Below are positions 8,502 through 16,834 of a stretch of DNA of 53,864 bases, in pieces. The notes under the pieces were generated by a model that was given only the letters and a program-made list of their open reading frames with translations, made no database searches and was not told the origin of the DNA. Each line of letters begins with the position of its first letter. The first letter of the stretch is position 1. The position numbers and the translations under genes are program-made. This stretch comes from Altibacter sp. (GTDB lineage Bacteria; Bacteroidota; Bacteroidia; Flavobacteriales; Flavobacteriaceae): NCBI RefSeq assembly GCF_019913785.1, contig NZ_JAIOHK010000034.1, forward strand, positions 1 through 53,864, given 5' to 3'.

Positions 8502-9789
8502 ATGCGATTTCCTGAACAACCTTTTCGCAGGCAGCCACAGTATTGTCTATATCTTGATAAGTTAGTGCATCATTTAAAAACCAACTCTCAAAAGCACTTG
8601 GAGGCAAATAGACTCCTTGGTTCAACATGCCGTGGAAAAATTGTTTAAAGGTTTCATTATTGGCATGGGCAGCCGTTGTGAAATTGGTTACAGGCGTTTC
8701 CGAAAAATGAATAGAGATCATGGACCCCACTCTATTGATGGTATAAGGTAGCTTACTTGTCGAAAGCACCTTATCCAATCCCCGATGTAGGTATTCAGTT
8801 TTCGAAGCCAAGGAGGTAAAAATCCCCGGATTATCATTCAATTGTGTCAACATGGCCAATCCTGCGGCCATGGCCAACGGATTTCCACTAAGCGTCCCCG
8901 CCTGATAGACCGGTCCAACCGGTGCGAGAAAATTCATAATCTCCTCCCGAGCTGCGAAAGCACCTACCGGCAAGCCTCCTCCTATTACTTTTCCAAAAGT
9001 GACGATATCTGCACGAACATTATAAAACTCTTGTACGCCTCCTTTGGCCAATCTAAACCCCGTCATGACCTCATCGAAAATTAGCAGTACCCCATTGGAA
9101 TCGCAAAGGTCTCGCAACCCTTGTAAAAATCCTTCAGCCGGCGGAATACAGCCCATATTACCTGCTACAGGCTCTATAATGATACAGGCAATTTCATTTT
9201 TATGAATTTCTAGAAGTTGTGCTACCTGTTCCAAATTGTTATAAGATGCCAAAATCGTATCCTTTGCCGTCCCCTGAGTTACACCGGGGCTGTTGGGGGT
9301 GCCATGAGTAACGGCCCCACTCCCTGCCTGAATTAGAAAGGAATCACTATGACCGTGATAACAACCGGCAAACTTAATGATCTTGTCTTTGCCCGTAAAT
9401 CCCCTAGCCAATCGAACCGCACTCATACAGGCTTCGGTACCACTATTTACAAAGCGTATCTTATCCACATTGGGCACCATGGAAACCGAAAGTGAGGCAA
9501 TTGTTGTTTCAATTTCGGTAGGCATTCCGAAGGACGTTCCCTTTCGGGCCTTTTCGATGACCGCATTTACAACTGGTTCGTAAGCATGACCCAAGATCAT
9601 AGGACCCCAAGAAGCTATATAATCGATAAGTGTATTGCCGTCTTCATCATAGAGATAGGCTCCTTTGGCTTTTTCAACAAAAATTGGCGTTCCCCCTACG
9701 GCGTTAAAAGCTCTTACGGGAGAATTAACACCTCCCGGAATAACCCGTTGCGCTTCAGAAAATAAAGCGCTACTTCTTTTATAAATCAT
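8500..9789 (-). CDS. hemL: Glutamate-1-semialdehyde 2,1-aminomutase
   Basis: This PLP enzyme converts glutamate-1-semialdehyde to 5-aminolevulinate in the C5 heme pathway. The 429 residues match the family's usual length. Visible hallmarks are [12 protein letters not shown] near the N-terminus, FVNSGTEA (115-121), [10 protein letters not shown] (237-246, the cofactor-binding Asp) and [15 protein letters not shown], with Lys267 as the Schiff-base lysine. It is the last gene of a tight three-gene minus-strand unit: PLP deaminase, then glucosaminidase lipoprotein, then hemL, with gaps of 1 and 9 bases. The grouping has no obvious pathway logic. Confidence 0.97.
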   Translation of the reverse strand: MIYKRSSALFSEAQRVIPGGVNSPVRAFNAVGGTPIFVEKAKGAYLYDEDGNTLIDYIASWGPMILGHAYEPVVNAVIEKARKGTSFGMPTEIETTIASLSVSMVPNVDKIRFVNSGTEACMSAVRLARGFTGKDKIIKFAGCYHGHSDSFLIQAGSGAVTHGTPNSPGVTQGTAKDTILASYNNLEQVAQLLEIHKNEIACIIIEPVAGNMGCIPPAEGFLQGLRDLCDSNGVLLIFDEVMTGFRLAKGGVQEFYNVRADIVTFGKVIGGGLPVGAFAAREEIMNFLAPVGPVYQAGTLSGNPLAMAAGLAMLTQLNDNPGIFTSLASKTEYLHRGLDKVLSTSKLPYTINRVGSMISIHFSETPVTNFTTAAHANNETFKQFFHGMLNQGVYLPPSAFESWFLNDALTYQDIDNTVAACEKVVQEIA

Positions 9790-9798
9790 GATTGCGTA

Positions 9799-10638
9799 TT
9801 AATTTTTTACAGGATGCAAATATAACACTTGCCCAATAGAAATGGTATCAGATTCCAATCCATTGTACTCCATTAATGTATCGACTGTAATATTAAATCT
9901 ACGAGCAATGCTATAGAGCGTATCACCTCTTTGAACGGTATGTGTTCCAATTTTCGAATTGTCCGGGCGAATAGGACTCGCCTTACTTCCTAAAATTTGG
10001 TCGTCGTATTGTGTTAGATTATACCGCTCAATGATACTTATTAATTTATCCGGGTATTTGGGATCGGTTGCATAGCCGGCCTTTCGAAGCCCTTTCGCCC
10101 AACCTTTGTAATCGTCTTTCCTCAGTTTAAAAAGATTTTGATATCTGCTGCGCTGGGTTAAAAACAGCGAATGATCCCTATACGAATACTTTGGATCCTT
10201 ATATTTTCTGAAACATTCCTGAAGTTCATCATCGTCGTGATACACCCGTTCACCGGTCCATTCCGTATGACATTTTATTCCGAAGTGATTGTTGGCCTTT
10301 CGAGTTAGCTCTCCATTTCCGGCTCCGCTTTCCAGAATACCCTGTGCCAAGGTAATACTGGCAGGAATTCCATACTGAAGCATTTCTTCTTTTGCAATCT
10401 CGCTATAATTTGAGATATATAGAGCTACAATCTCTGCATAGGTAGCATTTTTCTTCGGCGCTTCCACAATTGTTGTTGATGCCTCCTTGTCGTCGGGAAC
10501 AGTTTCGGAAGTGGTTGTAGATATAACCACCTTTTCTGTTCTGGGTTTTTTTCGAGGTTCAACGGTCCTTTTTTTCGATTTACAAGCAGTAAGGCATAAG
10601 CTGCTAATAAGGAGTAGGATGGTAATTCTGTATAGCAT
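9799..10638 (-). CDS. Glucosaminidase (FlgJ-like) lipoprotein with LysM domain
   Basis: The 279-residue precursor has a lipobox (SLCLTACKSKK, Cys19) and then a basic, low-complexity linker. A peptidoglycan hydrolase domain spans about 68-215 (ITLAQGILESGAGNGELTR with likely catalytic Glu103, then ANNHFGIKC and KDPKYSYRDHSLFL), as in FlgJ and Auto-type N-acetylglucosaminidases. A C-terminal LysM (about 232-276, HTVQRGDTLYSIARRF) binds the glycan chain. It is probably a membrane-anchored cell-wall remodelling enzyme. It starts 1 base after the PLP-enzyme gene and ends 9 bases before hemL. Confidence 0.92.
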   Translation of the reverse strand: MLYRITILLLISSLCLTACKSKKRTVEPRKKPRTEKVVISTTTSETVPDDKEASTTIVEAPKKNATYAEIVALYISNYSEIAKEEMLQYGIPASITLAQGILESGAGNGELTRKANNHFGIKCHTEWTGERVYHDDDELQECFRKYKDPKYSYRDHSLFLTQRSRYQNLFKLRKDDYKGWAKGLRKAGYATDPKYPDKLISIIERYNLTQYDDQILGSKASPIRPDNSKIGTHTVQRGDTLYSIARRFNITVDTLMEYNGLESDTISIGQVLYLHPVKN

Positions 10639-10639
10639 A

Positions 10640-11584
10640 TTACACTATAATTTGAGGTAGATTTTTTTTCTTCAGTCTTTGGTTCATTCCGGCTATTCCT
10701 TGCAGTCCCCCGGTATGAACGGCTAAAATACGGCTATTTTCCTTGAAAAAACCCCTTTTTAACAAGTCGGTAATCCCAAACATCATTTTTGCCGTATACA
10801 CAGGATCCAGCTGTATTCCGTTTGTTTTCTTAAACTCATTTATAAAACGAATTAAAATAGGATCTATTTTAGCATAGCCCCCAAAACAATACGAATCGAT
10901 AATCTCGTAATTGGTTTTATCTGTGTGTTTTTGTACTTCTGAAGTTTGAAAAGTACCCTTTAAGGCTGAAAATCCAAGGACGTATTGATGGGGCAAGGAA
11001 GCACTTACTATGCCCGAAAGTGTACCCCCGGTTCCTACCGAAGCACAGATATAATCGAAGTCCGATGCAGTTTCGGTTAAAATTTCCTCACAGCCCTTTA
11101 CCGCCAATTCATTCGTGCCCCCTTCAGGAAGAAGATAGCAATTGCCAAATTTTTCATATAAATTCTTTATAAAACTGCGCTCATTCTTACATTTATATGC
11201 TTCACGAGAAACAAACTGTAATTGCATCCCACAATCTTGTGCAAAATGAAGTGTAGGATTTTCTAATATTTTGGCAGCAAGCTCTTCACCCCTAATGATC
11301 CCAATGGTTTGCAATCCAACCTCCTTCCCCAAGGCAGCTACCGCTGCTATATGATTTGAAAACGCGCCACCAAATGTTAAAAGTGTTGTATAGTTTTCGT
11401 TTTGGGCTTTCAGCAGATTGTACTTTAACTTACGGAATTTGTTTCCTGAAACCTGTGGATGAATTTGATCCTCTCGTAACATTGTCAAAGAATAATTACC
11501 TGAAAGCGTACCGGGAAGATTAATTTCCTGATACTCAGATATAATTTTTTTTCTGAAAAATTCACTCGCCGATATCTTTTTCAT
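10640..11584 (-). CDS. ACC deaminase / D-cysteine desulfhydrase family PLP enzyme
   Basis: The 314-residue protein is a fold-type II PLP enzyme. QVSGNKFRKLKYNL carries the cofactor lysine (Lys49), FGGAFSNHIAA the phosphate/cofactor pocket, and SVGTGGTLSG the glycine loop. The length and order of motifs match the 1-aminocyclopropane-1-carboxylate deaminase/D-cysteine desulfhydrase family. True ACC deaminases are rare in marine Bacteroidota, so a D-cysteine or related desulfhydrase role is as likely. It heads the three-gene unit ending with hemL. Confidence 0.88.
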   Translation of the reverse strand: MKKISASEFFRKKIISEYQEINLPGTLSGNYSLTMLREDQIHPQVSGNKFRKLKYNLLKAQNENYTTLLTFGGAFSNHIAAVAALGKEVGLQTIGIIRGEELAAKILENPTLHFAQDCGMQLQFVSREAYKCKNERSFIKNLYEKFGNCYLLPEGGTNELAVKGCEEILTETASDFDYICASVGTGGTLSGIVSASLPHQYVLGFSALKGTFQTSEVQKHTDKTNYEIIDSYCFGGYAKIDPILIRFINEFKKTNGIQLDPVYTAKMMFGITDLLKRGFFKENSRILAVHTGGLQGIAGMNQRLKKKNLPQIIV

Positions 11585-11728
11585 CTTAAAAACTTGTTTT
11601 TGCTCTCATTTTTAAAAATAACGCAAAATGGAGTGACAATTCTAATGGAATTTTGAAATATATGTAACAATCTATCATTCAATCTATTAATTCTCTAGTC
11701 ATTTCGAGAAAATTTACAACAACATTCT

Positions 11729-11760
11729 ATGTTAATTTTAACATAATTTAACTAATTTTG
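11729..11760 (+). promoter_or_regulatory. Promoter with adjacent palindrome ahead of the first fibre gene
   Basis: TAATTTTG at 11753-11760 is a perfect Bacteroidota -7 element (TAnnTTTG). Just upstream is the inverted repeat ATGTTAA-TT-TTAACAT (11729-11744), which overlaps the area where a -33 element would sit; I see no good TTG there. Transcription would start near 11767, giving a leader of roughly 80 bases. The palindrome is a candidate activator or repressor site. Confidence 0.45.
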
Positions 11761-11848
11761 TTAAAGTTTGATGTATTTCATCGATTTATATTGTTTTTTG
11801 TCGATTTTATATTATAATATTGTAGGAAATTTCTTAATCCCCAATCAT

Positions 11849-14014
11849 ATGAGAAAATCTTTACTCCCAACAATTTATACATTTCTTTTAACTGTCTCAT
11901 TTTGTATAAATGTTTCGTATGCACAGGTTGGAATTGGCACTACAACTCCGCAGCCTGGATCTATTCTGGATATTAGTACCACCAATAAAGGTGTATTAGT
12001 ACCTAGGGTTAATATCGCAAATCTAAATACTATCGCGCCTATAACAGGTGGCGCAACCGAGGGTTTATTGGTCTACAATACCAATGGCATCACAGGAGTA
12101 GGTTTCCACTATTGGAATGGCTCGCTTTGGATTCCCATAATTAGTAAGGACTGGAAACAAGGCGGAAACGTTGGCACAAATCCGGCTACCGATTTTCTAG
12201 GAACTATAGACAATGTAGATTTACGTTTCAGAACAAATAATACCGACCGATTGGAAATTACGAATTCGGGTCTTTTTAGAGCCTTTTCTCCCGGAACCGT
12301 TACGAACCCATTATTGTCTTGGGATATCGATTCGGATACAGGGATTTATAGAGGCGCCGATGACCAACTTAACTTTGCGGCTGGAGGATTGGATTTTATC
12401 AGCTTACAGGAAAATGCCAATGACGCTCTGGTGATAAACGATTCGGGTGCCGACGTGAATTTTCAAGTTGAAACCATAAATAATGCAAACACCTTGTTTA
12501 TTGACGGTGCCAATGACAATATAGGTATGGGTACAGGGACTCCTAACAACAGTGCCCAATTAGAAATAGCCGATACAGACAAAGGACTACTTATCAATAG
12601 AGTGGCGTTGACTGCGACCAATTCAGCAGCACCGGTTACGGCTCCTGCTACAGGCTTATTAGTGTATAATACCGCCAATTCTAGTAGCGGAAGTACAGAA
12701 GTATTACCCGGATTCTATTATTGGGACGGATCCCGATGGGTTGCCATGGGTGGTACAGGAGGAAAGGATTGGTCATTGGAAGGAAATGCAGGTACTTCTT
12801 TGGCAGCCAATTTTATTGGAACTACCGATGCTACCTCGGTAAACTTTAAAACCAATAACCTTCAACGAATGCAAATAGACGTAGACGGAACAATAGGTAT
12901 AGGAAATAACCCTTTTACCGATACTGCACTACGCGTAAACAATAATGCCCAACCCTATGGTGTAATTGCACAAACGTCCAGCAATGGAGTTTCGCTCTAT
13001 GGAAGTGATACCGGAACGGGGCTTGGGGTTTACGGAACATCCTCTAACAACCATGGAATATTTGGAACCACAGACTACACTGGAAGCATTTACCTAATTG
13101 GTGGTATTATTGGCTGGGGTGGTGGATTCAACGGGGCAAACGGGGTTTTAGCCGTTGCCGATCAGAATGCTACAAGTAACTCGAACATGGGAATTAGAGC
13201 CGTGGCGGGGAGTACGACTTCTATCTCTTCCAATCAAGTATTAGACGTAGCTGTAAATGCGAATGCTATAGATCTTGGTTTATATGTAATGACAGAAAAA
13301 TCCAATGGCGAACGCGAAGCCGCTCGCTTTCAAACAAATTATTCGGGATCTCCTATAGATGCAGACGCTCGTGATATGCGAGCTCAATTGGCGGGGTACA
13401 CGAATAACAGTATGGTAGGTGGCAATAATATGTACTATGGAGGATTTTTCTATAGCGGCGGATCTAGTAGTGGTTCATACGCATATGCTGGCGCTCGCTA
13501 CGGAAACACGAATTACAAAATTATTGGCAATGGAACTGTTTCAACCATAGTAGACGGTGTTAATGGCGATGAGAAAAAAGTAATGTTTGCAGCCGAAGCC
13601 CCAGAAGTCTTATTTGAAGACTATGGAACCGGACAACTTACTAATGGTATGGCCAATATTTCGATAGACCCAATCTTCTCGAATAATATTCTTGTTGATG
13701 CGTCGCATCCGTTAAAAGTATTTATTCAATTGGAAGGAGATTGCAATGGTGTCTACGTAACTAACAAATCGGCCACCGGATTCCTAGTAAAAGAATTACA
13801 AAATGGAAATTCTAATGTTGCCTTTTCATGGCATATTGTTGCCAATAGAAAAGACGATATTTCAGGAAATTCTTCTGATGGCATCACAAACTATAGTGGT
13901 TTACGATTCCCAGATGCTCCGAAAGCAATCGAATCTGAAACCATGGATTCTCAAGAAATCAAGAATTTCACACCATCAGCAAGCGGATCTATTCCAAAAA
14001 CTTCTGGAAAATAG
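11849..14014 (+). CDS. Large secreted fibre/adhesin-like protein with QVGIGTTTP repeats
   Basis: I start at 11849 (MRKSLLPTIYTF...VSYAQ), giving a signal peptide and 721 residues; an earlier ATG at 11768 would add an implausible leader. The mature protein starts with VGIGTTTP...LDIS..KGVLVPR. It has two modules of the type 'GLLVYNT..YYWDGSRW', 'DWSLEGNAGT', 'NFIGTTDA', 'NLQRMQI', 'GTIGIGNNP', a pattern common in Bacteroidota tail-fibre-like surface proteins. The middle is Gly-rich with short G-x-(Y/F)-G repeats. The C-terminal domain (about 583-690) has LFEDYGTGQLTNG, HPLKVFIQLEGDCNGVYV and FSWHIVANR, and is shared with the protein at 20255. No T9SS or S74 chaperone domain is visible. It is probably a cell-surface fibre; the function is unproven. 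Confidence 0.72.
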   Translation: MRKSLLPTIYTFLLTVSFCINVSYAQVGIGTTTPQPGSILDISTTNKGVLVPRVNIANLNTIAPITGGATEGLLVYNTNGITGVGFHYWNGSLWIPIISKDWKQGGNVGTNPATDFLGTIDNVDLRFRTNNTDRLEITNSGLFRAFSPGTVTNPLLSWDIDSDTGIYRGADDQLNFAAGGLDFISLQENANDALVINDSGADVNFQVETINNANTLFIDGANDNIGMGTGTPNNSAQLEIADTDKGLLINRVALTATNSAAPVTAPATGLLVYNTANSSSGSTEVLPGFYYWDGSRWVAMGGTGGKDWSLEGNAGTSLAANFIGTTDATSVNFKTNNLQRMQIDVDGTIGIGNNPFTDTALRVNNNAQPYGVIAQTSSNGVSLYGSDTGTGLGVYGTSSNNHGIFGTTDYTGSIYLIGGIIGWGGGFNGANGVLAVADQNATSNSNMGIRAVAGSTTSISSNQVLDVAVNANAIDLGLYVMTEKSNGEREAARFQTNYSGSPIDADARDMRAQLAGYTNNSMVGGNNMYYGGFFYSGGSSSGSYAYAGARYGNTNYKIIGNGTVSTIVDGVNGDEKKVMFAAEAPEVLFEDYGTGQLTNGMANISIDPIFSNNILVDASHPLKVFIQLEGDCNGVYVTNKSATGFLVKELQNGNSNVAFSWHIVANRKDDISGNSSDGITNYSGLRFPDAPKAIESETMDSQEIKNFTPSASGSIPKTSGK

Positions 14015-14048
14015 ATTCCTAAAGCACTGTTAATTACCATATTGCCTG

Positions 14049-14086
14049 AAATACGCACGAAACAAGTTTGTTTTTGTGCGTATTTT
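14049..14086 (+). terminator. Terminator separating the first fibre gene from the four-gene operon
   Basis: Outer arms AATACGCAC / GTGCGTATT are exact complements, with a further partial inner pairing (GAAAC with GTTTT). A short T run follows. It lies 35 bases after the stop codon, so the next genes need their own promoter. A weak -7-like TATACTTG is at 14151-14158. Confidence 0.75.
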
Positions 14087-14187
14087 CCTATATATGTTAA
14101 TTTTTTATGCATTTTGTCGAATTATTAAATCTTTTATCGGTTTTCTTACGTATACTTGTCGTAACCAAATCAGTAATCCTCAAATAT

Positions 14188-15021
14188 ATGAGACCTATTT
14201 ATGCCCCCAAACGACGCTTTCTGCTATGTAGTATTGGCTTGTTTTTTTCGCTTATAGTTTCAGCGCAGATAGGTATTAACACCACCACTCCCAACGGAAT
14301 TTTAGACATTAACAGTAGCACAACCGGCTTTGTATTGCCCAGGGTTAGTCTGACTTCCACTATTGTTCAGGCGCCGGTATTAAATCCGCAAACAGGTAGT
14401 ATTCCTATTGGGACTACTGTTTACAATACAAATACCACATCAACTGGAACCAACGATGTCACACCAGGCATGTATGTATGGGACGGAAGTAAGTGGGCTA
14501 TTGAATTTACAAGAAAGCAAGCCCAGCTTTATGAATCGTCTTTAGGGATCCGCACTGTATCTACTGGAAGTTTTGCAAACGTCTCAGGCTTGACGAATCA
14601 GAGCTTTACCGCCAAATACACCGGCTATTATAAGGTCCTCTTAAACGTCAACTATGGCGGAGGTGGAGCAAAAGTTCCTAAAAAAACCGGAAGTGGTCAA
14701 TCACAAGGTTACTTAAATATTGCTAGGCAATCCGGTACTTTCCGACTTAATTTTGGAGGTACTAATTACGATATTCCTGTTCATACCTATTCTACAGCCT
14801 ATGAGCCCTCAGTAGGTGCCACCAACTATTTTGCCATTTGGCAAGAGTTTTCAAGTATCTTTTACGTGTATCTCAATGCAGGAACCGTAAGAAACTTTAC
14901 ACTTTCATTTGATCAAAATGCTGCTCCGGAATTTGTTAGTAATGGAGATGGCAGCACGGGAAGAGGATATATTGCATATGATATCCCATGCACCGTAGAA
15001 ATTTTATACGTAGGAGATTAA
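14188..15021 (+). CDS. Secreted QVGIGTTTP-family protein with C-terminal beta-sandwich-like domain (paralogue 1)
   Basis: The start at 14188 gives a signal peptide (cleavage near residue 26, VSAQ) and 277 residues. The N-terminal module (27-105) has IGINTTTPNG, LDINSS, FVLPRVSLT, TVYNTNT and PGMYVWDGSKW. After a linker, residues about 137-277 are beta-rich (FTAKYTGYYKVLLNVNYGGG, GTFRLNFGG, NFTLSFDQNAAPEF, then GRGYI and PCTVEILYVGD). The alternation of strands and aromatic residues recalls C1q/TNF-like jelly rolls, but that is inference. The mature protein has a single Cys, near the C-terminus. It is the first gene of an operon ending at 20041; two paralogues follow after 14 and 23 bases. Confidence 0.68.
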   Translation: MRPIYAPKRRFLLCSIGLFFSLIVSAQIGINTTTPNGILDINSSTTGFVLPRVSLTSTIVQAPVLNPQTGSIPIGTTVYNTNTTSTGTNDVTPGMYVWDGSKWAIEFTRKQAQLYESSLGIRTVSTGSFANVSGLTNQSFTAKYTGYYKVLLNVNYGGGGAKVPKKTGSGQSQGYLNIARQSGTFRLNFGGTNYDIPVHTYSTAYEPSVGATNYFAIWQEFSSIFYVYLNAGTVRNFTLSFDQNAAPEFVSNGDGSTGRGYIAYDIPCTVEILYVGD

Positions 15022-15035
15022 AAAACCGAAAAGAT

Positions 15036-15890
15036 ATGAAACGAATAACTTTACATAACTATTTAAGTGTATCATTACTGTTCTTTTCGATAACAGCGAT
15101 GATAGGACAAGTTGGAATTAACACCACTACTCCACAAGGAGCCTTAGACGTGAACACTTCTAATAAGGGTATTGTATTTCCGGTTGTGTCGTTGCCCGAT
15201 TTAACAACACAGGTAATTACCAACCCAAATGGAGGGAATATTGTCGCTGGAACGACCATTTACAATACCAATACTACCATAAATGGAATAAACAGTGTAT
15301 ATCCGGGAATTTATTTTTGGAACGGCTCAAAATGGATCTCTCAAAGAGAAAAGAAGGATAATAAACTAATTCTGCAAAATGCAGACCTTCGAACCGGCTC
15401 CAATGATGTTACAAACCCGGTTTTAGGAAATCAAGCAATTAGTTTTAGCGCTAATAGTTTTACTCCTTTATATACCGGACCTTATAGAATATCGGTAACC
15501 GTCCACTTTGGAGGAGGTAAAACCAGAGCCGTAACCAACCCTCAGTACACTAATTTTGCAAAGCAAGGAGGGACCTTTATTTTTACGTTTAACAGTACCA
15601 GTCATTCCTGGATAGGAAATTCTTATTCTGGCAGTAATGATGATAACTTATTTGATGGAGGTTCATTGAAAAACTATGTCAATTCAATAAATCAAACAGA
15701 TTACGATATTGAAGAAGCGTTAGTTGCAGGCACTTCCTACCCATTCACGCTTACATTTAATCAAGCCGATGCACCTGCATTCGAAGGAAACGGGGACATA
15801 AGCATTGTTCCTGCAGGAGATGGTAGAGGCTATATTATCCAGAACGGGAGCCTAAAATGTTCGATAGAAATTAGTTATATAGGAGAATAA
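15036..15890 (+). CDS. Secreted QVGIGTTTP-family protein (paralogue 2)
   Basis: The start at 15036 (MKRITLHNYLSVSLLFF) gives a signal peptide ending near MIGQ and 284 residues; the frame is open upstream but overlaps the previous gene. The architecture matches the neighbour: VGINTTTPQGALDVN, GIVFPVVSL, TIYNTNT and PGIYFWNGSKW. The C-terminal beta domain has FTPLYTGPYRISVTVHFGGG, GTFIFTFNST, FTLTFNQADAPAFEGNGD, GRGYI and KCSIEISYIGE. The same single Cys is present near the end. It lies 14 bases after paralogue 1, so translation is probably coupled. The role at the cell surface is unknown. Confidence 0.68.
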   Translation: MKRITLHNYLSVSLLFFSITAMIGQVGINTTTPQGALDVNTSNKGIVFPVVSLPDLTTQVITNPNGGNIVAGTTIYNTNTTINGINSVYPGIYFWNGSKWISQREKKDNKLILQNADLRTGSNDVTNPVLGNQAISFSANSFTPLYTGPYRISVTVHFGGGKTRAVTNPQYTNFAKQGGTFIFTFNSTSHSWIGNSYSGSNDDNLFDGGSLKNYVNSINQTDYDIEEALVAGTSYPFTLTFNQADAPAFEGNGDISIVPAGDGRGYIIQNGSLKCSIEISYIGE

Positions 15891-15913
15891 ACACATTGTT
15901 AAAATTGATGATT

Positions 15914-16801
15914 ATGAAACGTTTTACTATAAAGCATATATTTTGTACAGTTTTGTTGGGGATTTTCCTAATGCAAACCCAATTTGCACAAGTTGGAATT
16001 GGAACGGTAACACCCAGAGGTGCCTTAGATATTGGCAGTAATAGCTATGGTATCGTGTACCCTCGAGTTGCCTTAACGGCTAACAATGTACAGACTCCTG
16101 TAGTGAATCCAAACGGCGGAAATATCGTTGAAGGCACTATGGTCTATAATACCACGCAAACAATGAATGCCACTAATAATGTATATCCGGGAATATATGC
16201 CTGGAACGGTACAAAATGGGCTCCTCAATTTATAATGGAGGAATATAAGAAATACTCACAAACAGGTGGCTGTCAGAGAACCACGATTCGAGAATCTAAT
16301 GGTAACCCAAATCCGAACGACGATGAGAATATTGCCGGATTGACAAACCAAACTTTCACGCCCAAGTATTCGGGAACCTATAAGGTTGAAGTCCGCGCGA
16401 ATTTCGGCGCCGGAGAATTAATAGATTTTACCAACTTAGATGCTATTTCGTTAGCGACCTCAGAAGGTGCTTTCTTTTTTACCATGTCGGGTTTAGGTGT
16501 TGATATTGACCCCACCAGTTCCACTTACGATTATACAGAAGGATGGTTGTATACACACTCCTATGCTACCCATAATAGTAATACAGCACCTGCACAACAA
16601 GATAATACGAAATTGCACAATTCGGCTTTGGTATATCACCTAGAATTGGTTGGTGGAACTACCTATAACTTTAATTTTAGTATTTGTATTACCACCGGAC
16701 ATACCTATTTCCTGAACAATGGTGACAGCGGAAATGGCCAAGGTCATGTAGGTCATGATCGCCCTTGTACTGTTGAATTTACCTTCTTAAAAGAAAACTA
16801 A
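15914..16801 (+). CDS. Secreted QVGIGTTTP-family protein (paralogue 3)
   Basis: The chosen start is ATG 15914 (MKRFTIKHIFCTVLLGIF...FAQ); an in-frame ATG at 15908 would add two residues. The product has 295 residues. It shares VGIGTVTPRGALDIGS, GIVYPRVALT, MVYNTTQ and PGIYAWNGTKW with the two upstream paralogues, and the C-terminal beta domain (FTPKYSGTYKVEVRANFGAG, NFNFSICITTGHTYF, RPCTVEFTFLKEN). The domain is more divergent than in the first two and has extra Cys residues (GGCQRTT, SICITT). It is followed after 33 bases by the choice-of-anchor-B gene. Confidence 0.67.
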   Translation: MKRFTIKHIFCTVLLGIFLMQTQFAQVGIGTVTPRGALDIGSNSYGIVYPRVALTANNVQTPVVNPNGGNIVEGTMVYNTTQTMNATNNVYPGIYAWNGTKWAPQFIMEEYKKYSQTGGCQRTTIRESNGNPNPNDDENIAGLTNQTFTPKYSGTYKVEVRANFGAGELIDFTNLDAISLATSEGAFFFTMSGLGVDIDPTSSTYDYTEGWLYTHSYATHNSNTAPAQQDNTKLHNSALVYHLELVGGTTYNFNFSICITTGHTYFLNNGDSGNGQGHVGHDRPCTVEFTFLKEN

Positions 16802-16834
16802 TCTCATATATTGTTAAAAATTAAAAGCCCTCAT

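Noticed and set aside
11768-11848. Upstream ATG extending the first fibre protein by 27 residues
   Set aside because: It places a hydrophobic stretch before a normal signal peptide starting at 11849 and lies right at the predicted transcription start.
14107-14187. Upstream ATG extending paralogue 1 by 27 residues
   Set aside because: The start at 14188 gives a standard signal peptide; the extension is AT-rich leader sequence.
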